DNA of 64,000 nt from JAJKIP01 sp037200685 (lineage in GTDB: Bacteria > Bacteroidota > Bacteroidia > Chitinophagales > Chitinophagaceae): the NCBI GenBank assembly GCA_037200685.1, contig JBBCIG010000019.1, forward strand, positions 1 through 64,000, given 5' to 3'. A program made the translations under genes and the position numbers. Under the pieces are notes generated by a model. That model was not told the DNA's origin, made no database searches, and saw only the letters and a list, made by a program, of their open reading frames with translations. This document shows, one piece after another, positions 1-9,220 of this stretch; within the stretch, counting starts at the first letter, position 1; each line of letters starts with the position of its first letter.

Positions 1-1839
1 ATGTGCGGCATCGCCGGCTCTATTAACCAGCCCCTAAATATCCCGGTACTTACGCAATGTCTCTTTCATCGTGGGCCTGATGAGCAAACTACTTTTACCG
101 TGGATAACCTCATCTTGCACCATCACCGCTTATCGATAGTGGATATTGCGGGTGGCAAACAACCTATGCAGTTTGGGCACCTTACTATTATTTTTAATGG
201 AGAAATTTATAATCATAAAAAAGTAAGGGTAAAGTATAATTTTAATTGCAAGACGAATTCCGATACTGAAACTATTTTGCATGCATACGCAAAATTAGGC
301 CCTGCTTGCCTGGATGATTTCGATGGTATGTTTGCATTGGTTATTTATGATCAAAATAAAAAAGAATTGTTCCTGGCAAGGGATAGGGCGGGGAAAAAGC
401 CGTTATATTATTATACAGAAGATAATAAATTTGTTTTTGCCAGTGAGCTGAATGCTTTAAAAAGCCAGTTATCTTTAACTATTAATGAAGAACATATTCA
501 GCAATACCTTCGCATGGGTTATTTTTATAAATCATCTACGCCTTATAAGAATGTGTTTGAATTGCCAGCCGGGACCTATGCAAATGTTTCATTGACCAGA
601 CCTTCCGTACAGATCACAAAATGGTGGGATATTGGCACTTTTTACAAAGAAAAATCCACTGATGACTTTCAAACAGCTCTTAAAAAGGTTGATAAACTAC
701 TGCATGAAGCTGTGAAGGAAAGGGTTGAGTCATCGGACCTTGAAGTTGGCTCTTTCTTAAGTGGTGGTATCGACAGTGGGCTAGTGTCTGCTGTTGCTAA
801 GGAATACAATTCGTCATTAAAAACATTTACTGTATCATTTGAAGGGGAATATGACGAGGCCCCGCTTGCGAAGCTGGTAGCCAATCGTTATGGTACAGCG
901 CACCATGAAATAAAAATATCGTTTCAGCATTTATTAAACGATGTAGAAAATATCTTGGCAAACTATGGTGAACCTTTCTTTGATAGTTCCGCTATTCCAA
1001 GTTATTACGTAAGCCGGGAAGCAAAAAAATATCTTACAGTTATTTTAAACGGCGATGGGGGTGATGAATTATTTGGGGGCTACCGCCGGTATGTCCCCTT
1101 TGCGAGGTATGATTTTTTCAATCCCGGGTTAATAATAAAAAGTATAGCCTCAGTTGCTAATGCAGTACTACCTGTACCTCACGACAAAAAAAGCAAATAT
1201 AATTATCTATACAGGTTAACTGATTTTGCAAAGAAAAGCGGGCTTAATACTTATTTATCGGCTACGATTGACAGCTTTGAAGGCTTTGAGAAATTTTTAA
1301 CCGGTGATAGGGATGTTTTACAAAAGGTGCAAAATGATTTTATTAAAATCAACAGGACAAATCTTACTGGACTTCAAAAAATCATGAACCTCGATTTTGA
1401 TAATATTCTTGCGGGAAATTTATTGGTGAAGATGGACATCGCGACTATGGCGCACTCTCTTGAAGGCAGAAGCCCTTTGCTGGCAAAAGGATTGCTCGAA
1501 TACGTTCCATCTCTGCCTGATAGCTATAAAATAAATGGAAGCCAGACAAAATTCCTGTTACGAAAGCTGGCGGAAAAATATCTTCCTTCCGAAATAATTT
1601 ATCAACCTAAAAGGGGCTTTGAAATACCTTTAAAAAAATGGATAGATGGTACGCTCAAAAGTATGATCGCTGATTATATTTTAAACCCCGCAGCTTATTG
1701 TAGATATTTTGTGCGTCCTGCTTTTATTGAAGGTTTATGGAATAGAAAAATTAAAATAGGCGATGAGAAGAGGGCCAAAATATTATGGAGTTTATTTGCT
1801 CTCGAAGTATGGCACAGGAAAAATTATTTAGGGAAATAA
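1..1839 (+). CDS. asnB: Asparagine synthase (glutamine-hydrolysing)
   Basis: Class II glutamine amidotransferase that makes asparagine (or amidates a related carboxylate) from aspartate, glutamine and ATP in the cytosol. The protein has 612 aa, normal for AsnB. It starts MCGIAG, so Cys2 is the exposed glutaminase nucleophile. The N-terminal glutaminase domain fills about residues 1-190, and the ATP-pyrophosphatase loop SGGIDS lies at 254-259. The ATG is the first base of the window, so nothing upstream can be judged. It leads a run of polysaccharide genes; AsnB-like proteins in such operons often amidate uronic acids, which is a possible role here but is inferred. Confidence 0.9.
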   Translation: MCGIAGSINQPLNIPVLTQCLFHRGPDEQTTFTVDNLILHHHRLSIVDIAGGKQPMQFGHLTIIFNGEIYNHKKVRVKYNFNCKTNSDTETILHAYAKLGPACLDDFDGMFALVIYDQNKKELFLARDRAGKKPLYYYTEDNKFVFASELNALKSQLSLTINEEHIQQYLRMGYFYKSSTPYKNVFELPAGTYANVSLTRPSVQITKWWDIGTFYKEKSTDDFQTALKKVDKLLHEAVKERVESSDLEVGSFLSGGIDSGLVSAVAKEYNSSLKTFTVSFEGEYDEAPLAKLVANRYGTAHHEIKISFQHLLNDVENILANYGEPFFDSSAIPSYYVSREAKKYLTVILNGDGGDELFGGYRRYVPFARYDFFNPGLIIKSIASVANAVLPVPHDKKSKYNYLYRLTDFAKKSGLNTYLSATIDSFEGFEKFLTGDRDVLQKVQNDFIKINRTNLTGLQKIMNLDFDNILAGNLLVKMDIATMAHSLEGRSPLLAKGLLEYVPSLPDSYKINGSQTKFLLRKLAEKYLPSEIIYQPKRGFEIPLKKWIDGTLKSMIADYILNPAAYCRYFVRPAFIEGLWNRKIKIGDEKRAKILWSLFALEVWHRKNYLGK

Positions 1840-1867
1840 ATAAAACCGAAACCGGTATTCATTGGTT

Positions 1868-2779
1868 ATGAAAAAGGAGTATGTCACGTTACCGAAAGAA
1901 ATTATTAAAGCCCCTTATGGAGATATAAGCTCTTTCATTACTCACACAGAGAATGATAATATAGATCATTCCGTAGTAAAGTCTTTTGGTGAAGAATGGC
2001 AAAAATTTCATGAATTCAGCGATGCGGAATTAACAGATATAGGGGATAAATATTTCGATATTGTTGATAATGCTATTGTAAACAATTTTTCATATTGTAT
2101 TGATGTAGGTTGTGGAACAGGCCGATGGTCGAAATATTTATCAAATAGGGCTGGATTTATTGAAGCGGTTGATCCCAGTAATGCTTTGCTTGTGGCTGGA
2201 AAAGTCCTTGAAGGGGTTTCTAATGTCAGGCTTACAAAAGCATCAACCGATACTATCCCTTTCCCGGATGAAACCTTTGATTTTGGTATGAGCATTGGCG
2301 TATTGCACCATATCCCCAATACACCGAGGGCATTGGCAGATTGCGTTAGAAAAATTAAGAAAGGGGGACATTTTTACGTCTACCTATATTACTCCCTCGA
2401 TAATCGCGGGCCGTTCTTCAAATTCATCTTCTTCCTCGTGGACCTTATACGAAAAATTATAAGCTCTTTTCCTTCCGGCATTAAAAAATTTTTTTGTGAT
2501 ATGATGGCTGTGTTGTTATACATGCCTGTTGTATTAGCAGGAAGGTTGATAAAATGGATGGGTTTTAAAAAACTCGCTGCTAAAATGCCGCTCAGCAGCT
2601 ATCATGATCGCTCTTTTTTTATTATTAGAAATGATGCGTTGGACAGGTTTGGTACAAAGCTGGAACAGCGATTTTCCAGGACACAAATCACAGCTATGAT
2701 GCAAAACGCCGGTTTGGAAGAAGTAAAGATTTCAGATAAACCTCCCTACTGGCATGCCATAGGCAAACGAGTTCGTTAG
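1868..2779 (+). CDS. Class I SAM-dependent methyltransferase
   Basis: 303 aa from the ATG at 1868; an in-frame TTG two codons earlier (1862) is a weaker start. The SAM-binding motif I is clear (IDVGCGTGRW, about residues 78-87), followed by the acidic end of strand 2 (EAVDPS) and the GVLHHIPN region typical of class I enzymes. The middle holds a hydrophobic stretch (about 165-240), as in membrane-associated methyltransferases acting on lipid-linked or glycan substrates. It lies 29 bases after asnB and 1 base before the next glycosyltransferase, so it is probably co-transcribed. The substrate cannot be read from the sequence; a sugar or lipid intermediate of the same operon is inferred. Confidence 0.85.
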   Translation: MKKEYVTLPKEIIKAPYGDISSFITHTENDNIDHSVVKSFGEEWQKFHEFSDAELTDIGDKYFDIVDNAIVNNFSYCIDVGCGTGRWSKYLSNRAGFIEAVDPSNALLVAGKVLEGVSNVRLTKASTDTIPFPDETFDFGMSIGVLHHIPNTPRALADCVRKIKKGGHFYVYLYYSLDNRGPFFKFIFFLVDLIRKIISSFPSGIKKFFCDMMAVLLYMPVVLAGRLIKWMGFKKLAAKMPLSSYHDRSFFIIRNDALDRFGTKLEQRFSRTQITAMMQNAGLEEVKISDKPPYWHAIGKRVR

Positions 2780-2780
2780 T

Positions 2781-3947
2781 ATGCCAAAACTCATCCGTAT
2801 CACCACCGTTCCGCTTTCATTAAATGTATTATTACCAAATCAGATGCGGTACATGCACAAAAATGGTTTTCAAGTGATAATGGTGAGCAGTGATGGGCCA
2901 GAGCTAAAAACTGTTCTGCAAAGAGAAGGATGCAGGCACCAGGTTATTCCTATGACAAGAAAAATAACACCTCTTGCCGACTTACGTTCTTTATGGACGT
3001 TGTATCGTTTTTTCAAAAAAGAAAAGCCTGATATTGTTCACTCACATACACCCAAAGCGGGATTACTCGCTATGCAGGCGGCAAAATTTGCAGGAATAAA
3101 AATTCGTGTACATACGATAGCGGGCTTACGATTCATGACGGCAAAGGGTTTTACACGTAAAATACTTGTTGCGATGGAAAAGCTAACAGGTAAAGCAGCG
3201 ACGAATGTTTGGCCTAACAGTTTTTCTCTTTTAAAGTATATAAAAGAAAATAAGCTCGTAAAAGAAAAAAAGTTGGAAGTCATCGGGCTCGGTTCCAGCA
3301 ATGGAATCGATCTGAAGCGTTATTCGCCAGCTGCTTTGAAAGAAGATAAGCTTCAGGAAATAAAACAGCTTATTAATTATAATGACAAATTGATTTATTT
3401 TTTGTCTGTTGGTAGAATAGTACAGGATAAAGGGATTGATGAATTATTAAAATCATTTATAGGAATAAATAAAAAATATCCGCAGACGAGATTGATATTG
3501 GTGGGCGGTTTTGAAGATGATCTTGATCCTATCAGCGATGAAGCAAGAGCCATTTTAAAAAAAAATCCGGCTATTATACAAGCAGGCTGGAGTAATGCGG
3601 TAGAATATTTCATGCATTTGTCTTTCGCCCTGGTTCATCCTTCTCACCGGGAAGGTTTTCCCAATGTGTTATTACAGGCAGGCGCCATGAATTGTCCCGT
3701 TATCTGCTCTGCTATAGAAGGCAATATAGATATAGTGGATAATAAAAAAACAGGATTGCTTTTTGAAGTAAAAAATGAAAAAGAACTGCAGGAAAAACTC
3801 GAGTGGGCATTAAATAATATTTCGCAAATAAAGCAGTTCGCAGTCAGCCTTCGTCAGAAAATTGAGCAAAACTTTGATCAGCCATTAGTACATAAACAAC
3901 TTCTTCTTCGCTATCATCAATTATTGGAGAATGTTGCACTGGAATAA
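2781..3947 (+). CDS. Glycosyltransferase family 4
   Basis: 388 aa, GT-B fold retaining glycosyltransferase. The N-terminal domain carries the HSHTPKAGLLA acceptor-side motif seen in polysaccharide GT4 enzymes. The C-terminal donor domain shows the VGRIVQDKGIDEL and HREGFPNVLLQAG motifs. The second acidic residue of the usual E-x7-E pair is Gln here, a variant I recall in Bacteroidota homologues. No membrane segment is obvious, so it is likely a cytosolic, membrane-peripheral enzyme adding a sugar to the lipid-linked repeat unit. It starts 1 base after the methyltransferase stop. Donor and acceptor sugars are unknown. Confidence 0.88.
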   Translation: MPKLIRITTVPLSLNVLLPNQMRYMHKNGFQVIMVSSDGPELKTVLQREGCRHQVIPMTRKITPLADLRSLWTLYRFFKKEKPDIVHSHTPKAGLLAMQAAKFAGIKIRVHTIAGLRFMTAKGFTRKILVAMEKLTGKAATNVWPNSFSLLKYIKENKLVKEKKLEVIGLGSSNGIDLKRYSPAALKEDKLQEIKQLINYNDKLIYFLSVGRIVQDKGIDELLKSFIGINKKYPQTRLILVGGFEDDLDPISDEARAILKKNPAIIQAGWSNAVEYFMHLSFALVHPSHREGFPNVLLQAGAMNCPVICSAIEGNIDIVDNKKTGLLFEVKNEKELQEKLEWALNNISQIKQFAVSLRQKIEQNFDQPLVHKQLLLRYHQLLENVALE

Positions 3948-4069
3948 TAATAATCGAAAAATTACGAAAAGGGTGCTAGTACTATTACCTGATCTTGTTG
4001 ATTAGTCTTTCAATTGTTTTGGATTTTAGGGGCTTGTACTTATTTTTAAGCCATCCAAAATCCAGATCA

Positions 4070-4726
4070 ATGAAAACCACATTGAAAAGGCCAGTTGCCA
4101 TTATCGGCTACTCTGGCCACGCATATGTAATCATCGATATTCTTCTCAATGCCGGTCGGCTTGTTACCGCTTATTGCGACCAGGAAGAAAAAGAAAGCAA
4201 TCCCTATCATCTTACTTATCTCGGTAAAGAATCAGAAGTGATCAACAAATTAAAGAAGTTTGATTATTTTGCTTGCGTAGGGCATAATGCCATTCGGGAA
4301 AAGATACATATGCAAATGAGCCATTTTCTCGGAAACCCGATCAACGCCATTCATCCCAGCGCTGTTATCTCAGCTTCTGCCAGGATGGGTGATGGTATTA
4401 TGATCGCAGCCAATGCGACGATCAACCCGATGGTAGAATTAGGAAGAGGTGTCATCTGTAATACTTCTTCAAGCATTGATCATGAATGTTTGATTGGAGA
4501 TTTTACACACATTGCACCGGGTGCGGTTCTTTGTGGTAATGTAAAAGTTGGACGTAATACATTTATTGGTGCTAACTCTGTAATACGCCAGGGAATTGTT
4601 ATCGGAAATAATGTAACAATTGGCGCCGGCACCGTTGTAGTTAAAGATATTCCTGACAACGCAACAGTAGTAGGCAATCCTGCAAAGAGATTGGTAAAAA
4701 ATCCTGCAAGGTTAGCAGCCGCCTAA
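4070..4726 (+). CDS. NeuD/PglD-type sugar O- or N-acyltransferase
   Basis: 218 aa from the ATG at 4070. The reading frame is open further upstream to a TTG at 3995, but homologues begin with a short lead before the Rossmann-like PVAIIGYSGHA motif, which fits 4070. The N-terminal domain binds the sugar nucleotide. The C-terminal half is a left-handed beta-helix built from hexapeptide repeats (GDGIMIAANATINP, GAVLCGNVKVG, GANSVIRQGIVIG, GAGTVVVKDIPDNATVVGNPAK). Trimeric acetyl-CoA-dependent enzymes of this family acetylate the amino group of UDP-amino sugars (PglD) or sialic acid precursors (NeuD). With a DegT aminotransferase and a PglC-sized transferase nearby, a PglD-like role is plausible. 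A hairpin terminator follows. Confidence 0.85.
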   Translation: MKTTLKRPVAIIGYSGHAYVIIDILLNAGRLVTAYCDQEEKESNPYHLTYLGKESEVINKLKKFDYFACVGHNAIREKIHMQMSHFLGNPINAIHPSAVISASARMGDGIMIAANATINPMVELGRGVICNTSSSIDHECLIGDFTHIAPGAVLCGNVKVGRNTFIGANSVIRQGIVIGNNVTIGAGTVVVKDIPDNATVVGNPAKRLVKNPARLAAA

Positions 4727-4752
4727 ATTTATTAGTTGAATAAATAAATTAT

Positions 4753-4786
4753 AACAGCATTTGAATATTCAAATGCTGTTTTGTTA
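4753..4786 (+). terminator. Intrinsic terminator after acyltransferase gene
   Basis: A perfect 28-base palindrome (4753-4780, AACAGCATTTGAAT followed directly by its complement) is followed by TTGTTATTTA. It lies 27 bases after the acyltransferase stop. The palindrome could fold into a stem of about 12 bp with a 4-base loop; the T-tract is interrupted, so termination may be partial and allow read-through into the formyltransferase. Confidence 0.6.
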
Positions 4787-4813
4787 TTTAAGAGCATGAA
4801 AGATTAGAAGAAG

Positions 4814-5464
4814 ATGAAAGTTTTATTTTTAAGTAAAAAAGATAATGAGTACGCACAGCGGGCCGCGGATTTTATCAAAAAGAATTTTACTGATCCGCTT
4901 ATTTTCTTTGGCGACAGGAAAGAATCATTACCTTATGAGGTGATTAACTGGAAAGGCGGCCTGTTGATTTCTTTTATTTCTTCCTGGATATACCCCAAAC
5001 AATTACTGGAGAGCGCCGCGTATGCTGCTATCAATTTTCACCCGGGAAGCCCTGAATATCCCGGGACTGGTTGCACTAACTTTGCTATTTATAATGAAGA
5101 AAAGGAATATGGTGTTACCTGCCACCATATGAAAGCAAGTGTAGACACGGGTAATATTATTGCGGTAAAACGTTTCCCGTTAAAACAAAAAGATACTGTT
5201 TATGACGTTACGCAGCATTGCTATCAATTAATTGAAGAACTGTTTTATGAAATAATGGATTGTATCTTGCAGGGCAATCCGCTTCCCACTTCTGGTGAAA
5301 AGTGGCAAAGAAAACCGTATACCCGTAAACAACTTGATGAGTTGTGCGAGATAAAGCCAGACATGAGTGAGGAAGAAATTGAAAAAAGAATAAAAGCGAC
5401 AACTTATAAATATCCCTGGGCCTTTACGAAAATTGGTAACAGGATATTTAAACTGGAACCCTAA
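4814..5464 (+). CDS. Sugar N-formyltransferase-like protein
   Basis: 216 aa, the length of a single formyltransferase domain (Fmt/ArnA N-terminal type) without the tRNA-binding domain. The catalytic triad of the family is visible: Asn74 and His76 in INFHPGSPEYPGTG, and Asp111 in VDTGNI. Such enzymes move a formyl group from N10-formyl-tetrahydrofolate to the amine of a UDP- or dTDP-amino sugar. The neighbouring dehydrogenase, extended SDR and DegT aminotransferase could supply that amino sugar, as in the ArnA/ArnB route. It is separated from the dehydrogenase start by only 12 bases. The substrate is inferred. Confidence 0.8.
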   Translation: MKVLFLSKKDNEYAQRAADFIKKNFTDPLIFFGDRKESLPYEVINWKGGLLISFISSWIYPKQLLESAAYAAINFHPGSPEYPGTGCTNFAIYNEEKEYGVTCHHMKASVDTGNIIAVKRFPLKQKDTVYDVTQHCYQLIEELFYEIMDCILQGNPLPTSGEKWQRKPYTRKQLDELCEIKPDMSEEEIEKRIKATTYKYPWAFTKIGNRIFKLEP

Positions 5465-5476
5465 CCCCAAGTGCAA

Positions 5477-6991
5477 ATGATAAAAGAAGCTATTGAGAAA
5501 AAATCTGTCAGCCCTTTAACGGGTAAAGAATATAGTATTCCCTCTTCACCTGATGATAAAAACGGAATCGATGCGTTCATTGCCGCCCATCCCAATAAAA
5601 AAGTAGTCGTAGTACAAGGCTTAGGCTTTGTTGGTTCGGTGATGAGCCTTGTTGTGGCTAACGCTTTGACTGAAGAATATGCGGTTATGGGTATCGACTT
5701 GCCAACACCTGCATCCTGGTGGAAAATACAATCTATTAACGAAGGCATTTTTCCCGTAGTGGCAGATGATCCAAAGATCGGCCAGTTTTACAGGCAGGCG
5801 AGAGAAAAGAAAAACCTTTATGCAACTTGTGATTCCTATGCATACAGTAAAGCCGATGTGATTGTAGTGGATATTAATTTAGATGTTCAAAAGAAATCAA
5901 ATGGAAACGGGCAATTGAATGGTTACAATGTTGACCTTACTCCGTTCAAGAAAGCAATCGAAAGCATCGGCACATTTTGCAAACCTAATGTTTTAGTATT
6001 AGTGGAAACAACAGTTCCACCTGGTACTTCGGCCAAGATAGTGAAACCGCTTTTAGAAGAATATTTAAAGAAAAGAGATTTACCAACTGATCAATTGAAA
6101 GTCGGTCATTCTTATGAAAGGGTAATGCCCGGGCCAAAATATATTGATTCGATTCAGAATTTTTATCGTGTCTTTTCAGGTGTGGATGAAAAAAGTGCAA
6201 TAGCAACTGAAATTTTTTTACGCACAGTTATTAAGACGGATGAGTACCCATTGACAAGATTGGGAAATACACAGGCCACGGAAATGGCTAAGGTGCTAGA
6301 GAATTCTTACCGTGCGATGAATATTGCATTCATGGTAGAATGGAGCCGCTTCGCTGAAGAAGCCGGCGTAGATATTTATGAAGTAGTGAATGCGATTCGG
6401 ATGCGGCCAACGCATAAAAATATTATGTTACCGGGTTTGGGAGTGGGCGGGTATTGTTTAACTAAAGATCCGCTGCTGGCCAGTTGGGCGAGAATGAATT
6501 TGTTTGGCAGTGAAGAAAAATTGCATCAAAGTGAAACCGGTGTTCATATCAATGATAAGATGCCGTACTATGCTTTTGACTTTTTGCAATCGCAGTATAA
6601 GGAACCATTGAAAGAAAAGAAAGTATTGTTGCTGGGTGTAAGTTATTTAAATGATGTTGGCGATACCCGCTATACTCCTGTTCAAGGATTTTATGAGCAA
6701 TTAGTGGAAGCTGGTTGTGCCGTTACATTGCATGATCCGCATGTAGTGTATTGGGAAGAAAAAGAAATGAAAGTAAATAATGACCTGGCGCCTTTGCTGG
6801 ACCAGGCTTATGATGTTGTCATTATTACCACGGGGCACAAAGACTACCGGAATAATAGTTCATTTATAAATAAATTAAACGATCATAAGACTTCGTTTAT
6901 CTATGACACGATTGGTGTTTTAACAAACGAGGAAATAAAAAAACTTTCTGTCAATCATATTGTAAAAGTGATTGGAAGGGGTGATCTATAA
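5477..6991 (+). CDS. Nucleotide-sugar dehydrogenase (UDP-glucose/GDP-mannose DH family)
   Basis: 504 aa from the ATG at 5477 (a GTG at 5471 is in frame). The N-terminal Rossmann motif VVVQGLGFVGSV binds NAD. The catalytic cysteine sits in GVGGYCLTKD (Cys327), and the C-terminal domain carries VLLLGVSYLNDVGDTRYTP. The family oxidises the C6 hydroxyl of a UDP-hexose to the acid in two steps. The protein is somewhat longer than typical Ugd (about 390-450 aa), with an extended N-terminus before the Rossmann fold. It precedes an extended SDR and an aminotransferase, suggesting a UDP-uronate that is then decarboxylated or epimerised. Confidence 0.88.
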   Translation: MIKEAIEKKSVSPLTGKEYSIPSSPDDKNGIDAFIAAHPNKKVVVVQGLGFVGSVMSLVVANALTEEYAVMGIDLPTPASWWKIQSINEGIFPVVADDPKIGQFYRQAREKKNLYATCDSYAYSKADVIVVDINLDVQKKSNGNGQLNGYNVDLTPFKKAIESIGTFCKPNVLVLVETTVPPGTSAKIVKPLLEEYLKKRDLPTDQLKVGHSYERVMPGPKYIDSIQNFYRVFSGVDEKSAIATEIFLRTVIKTDEYPLTRLGNTQATEMAKVLENSYRAMNIAFMVEWSRFAEEAGVDIYEVVNAIRMRPTHKNIMLPGLGVGGYCLTKDPLLASWARMNLFGSEEKLHQSETGVHINDKMPYYAFDFLQSQYKEPLKEKKVLLLGVSYLNDVGDTRYTPVQGFYEQLVEAGCAVTLHDPHVVYWEEKEMKVNNDLAPLLDQAYDVVIITTGHKDYRNNSSFINKLNDHKTSFIYDTIGVLTNEEIKKLSVNHIVKVIGRGDL

Positions 6992-7050
6992 CCTTTTCCT
7001 GGCAAATATCAGTGAAACAAAATATTTCAAATAAAAGAGAAAATTAGAAC

Positions 7051-8079
7051 ATGACGAATAATAATTCCCCTTCAGGGGATAGGGGCGGTAAAAAAGTTTT
7101 ATTATTAGGCGGCGCAGGTTTCATTGGATTCAATATCACAAAATACCTTGCAGAGAACCGGGATTATAAATTAACCATTGCGGATAATTTCGCAAGAGGA
7201 AAACAGGATGATTTGTTTAACGAACTGGTCAGTAAACATAATGTGAAGGTTATCCCCGGTGATTATACCGATCCGAAAACATTTGACCAGTTGGATAGCG
7301 AGTACGACCAGGTATATATGCTGGCATCTGTTGTCGGAGTTGATAATGCGAATTCTATTCCTCATGAAATCATTCGGATCAACACGGCGCTTATTTATAA
7401 TACATTAGAATGGATTCGTCGCAGTAAGGTTGGTAAAGCATTATTCACTTCCACCAGCGAATGTTACGCCGGAACTGTTGATGCATTTGGTTACACGATT
7501 CCTACACCGGAGGAAGTCCCTCTTTGTATAGAAGATATCGGCCATCCACGGTTTACATATGCCGTTACAAAAATGCTGGGTGAGTCAGGCTTCCTGAATT
7601 ATTCCCGCATCCTTGGTTTTGAAACAACGATAGTCCGTTATCACAATGTATATGGCCCTCGAATGGGTTTCAAACATGTACTGCCGCATTTGGTTGTTCG
7701 TTTTAGAAAAGGCGAAGAACCTTTTAAAGTTTATGGCCATGACCAGACCCGTGCATTTTGCTATATCACAGATGCGGTAAAAGGAACCGTGCTGGCGATG
7801 GAGCAACCCAATACGAATGGGCAGATATATCATATAGGGACACAAGAAGAAATTACGATTGGTGATTTAATTCATTACACTGGAGAGTTAATGAATTTTA
7901 AAGGGACTTATGAAAATGCACCTACTTACCCCGGATCAGTATCACGACGCTGCCCGGATATAACGAAAGCGAAGACGCAATTAGGATTTAAACCGGAAGT
8001 AAATTGGAAAGAAGGGGTGAAGCGATCAGTAGAATGGTATAATCAATATTTAGAAGCAGGAAATAAAGTATATGAGTAA
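7051..8079 (+). CDS. NAD-dependent epimerase/dehydratase (extended SDR)
   Basis: 342 aa. The N-terminal GGAGFIGFNI motif binds NAD, Ser/Thr residues sit in FTSTSECYAG, and the catalytic pair is Tyr170/Lys174 in FTYAVTKMLGE. The conserved RYHNVYGPRM segment is typical of UDP-glucuronate decarboxylases, dTDP-glucose dehydratases and 4-epimerases. The exact reaction is not fixed by motif alone. Following a UDP-uronate-forming dehydrogenase, a decarboxylase or 4-epimerase is the best guess. The gene overlaps the aminotransferase start by 8 bases, implying translational coupling. Confidence 0.87.
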   Translation: MTNNNSPSGDRGGKKVLLLGGAGFIGFNITKYLAENRDYKLTIADNFARGKQDDLFNELVSKHNVKVIPGDYTDPKTFDQLDSEYDQVYMLASVVGVDNANSIPHEIIRINTALIYNTLEWIRRSKVGKALFTSTSECYAGTVDAFGYTIPTPEEVPLCIEDIGHPRFTYAVTKMLGESGFLNYSRILGFETTIVRYHNVYGPRMGFKHVLPHLVVRFRKGEEPFKVYGHDQTRAFCYITDAVKGTVLAMEQPNTNGQIYHIGTQEEITIGDLIHYTGELMNFKGTYENAPTYPGSVSRRCPDITKAKTQLGFKPEVNWKEGVKRSVEWYNQYLEAGNKVYE

Positions 8080-9220
8080 CCAGCAAATCATTCCGTTGAG
8101 TGTGCCGAACATGGCGGGCAACGAATGGAAATATGTGAAAGATTGCCTTGATACCGGTTGGATTTCATCCGTTGGTTCTTATGTGAACCAGTTTGAACAA
8201 ATGGTGGCCGATTTTGCGGGAGCAAAGTATGGTGTGGCTGCGGTAAATGGAACAGCGGCGTTGCATATCGCTTTATTATTATCAGGTGTAAAACAGGATG
8301 ATTATGTGCTATTGCCCAATCTTACTTTTGTCGCTTCTGCTAACTCTATCAAATATCTTGGCGCCGATCCCTTATTAATAGATGCCGATCCTGACCTCTG
8401 GCAAATGGATCTCGATTTATTGGAAGAGTTTTTTGAAAATGAAACCGATGAAAGAGACGGTGAGCTGATTTACATACAGGATGGTCGTCGCATCAGCGCT
8501 ATCATGCCCGTACATATTTTGGGAAACATGTGTGACATGGACCGCTTTCTTTCTATTATAAAAAAATACCCGATTGCTGTGGTCGAAGATTCTACAGAAG
8601 CATTGGGCACCAGTTATAAAAAACAACATGCCGGAACATTCAGCCCGATGGGATGTTTTAGTTTTAATGGAAATAAGATTATCTCAACAGGTGGAGGCGG
8701 CGTGATTGTTACCAATGATGAGGCGCTGGCCAAAAAAGCAAAACATATCACGAGCACTGCCAAAGCAAGTGCGGATGAATATTATCATGATGAAATCGGT
8801 TATAATTACCGATTGGTAAATATATTAGCTGCTGTAGGTGTGGCGCAGATGGAATTACTCCCTTCTTTTATCAAAAGAAAAAAAGAAGCCGTTGCTTTTT
8901 ATAAAAAAGAACTGACCGGCGTTGGTGATATCCGTTTTCAAAAAGAATTACCAGATGTGGAAACAAATGGCTGGCTATTCACTATTCAAACAGATCAGCA
9001 GAAAAAAGTACTGGATCACTTAAACGCCAATAAAATTCTCAGTCGCCGGTTCTGGATGCCCATGAATAAATTACCAATGTATAAAGATTGTCCGTACATC
9101 CAGAAAAAAGACAATGCGGACTATATATATAATACCTGTCTTAGTATTCCCTGCTCTACCAGCATCACGGATGAAGAATTGGTAATTGTTGCGAAAGAAG
9201 TAAAAGCCGCCCTAGCCTGA
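8072..9220 (+). CDS. DegT/DnrJ/EryC1/StrS-family sugar aminotransferase
   Basis: 382 aa, fold-type I PLP enzyme that puts an amino group from glutamate onto a keto sugar nucleotide. The PLP lysine is Lys202 in FSFNGNKIISTGGGG, and the cofactor-binding AVVEDSTEALG precedes it. The length matches PglE, ArnB and WecE-type enzymes. It overlaps the upstream SDR by 8 bases and the downstream transferase by 1 base (TGATG), so the three are almost surely translated as a unit. Its product would be the amine substrate for the formyltransferase or the PglD-like acetyltransferase in the same operon. Confidence 0.9.
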   Translation: MSNQQIIPLSVPNMAGNEWKYVKDCLDTGWISSVGSYVNQFEQMVADFAGAKYGVAAVNGTAALHIALLLSGVKQDDYVLLPNLTFVASANSIKYLGADPLLIDADPDLWQMDLDLLEEFFENETDERDGELIYIQDGRRISAIMPVHILGNMCDMDRFLSIIKKYPIAVVEDSTEALGTSYKKQHAGTFSPMGCFSFNGNKIISTGGGGVIVTNDEALAKKAKHITSTAKASADEYYHDEIGYNYRLVNILAAVGVAQMELLPSFIKRKKEAVAFYKKELTGVGDIRFQKELPDVETNGWLFTIQTDQQKKVLDHLNANKILSRRFWMPMNKLPMYKDCPYIQKKDNADYIYNTCLSIPCSTSITDEELVIVAKEVKAALA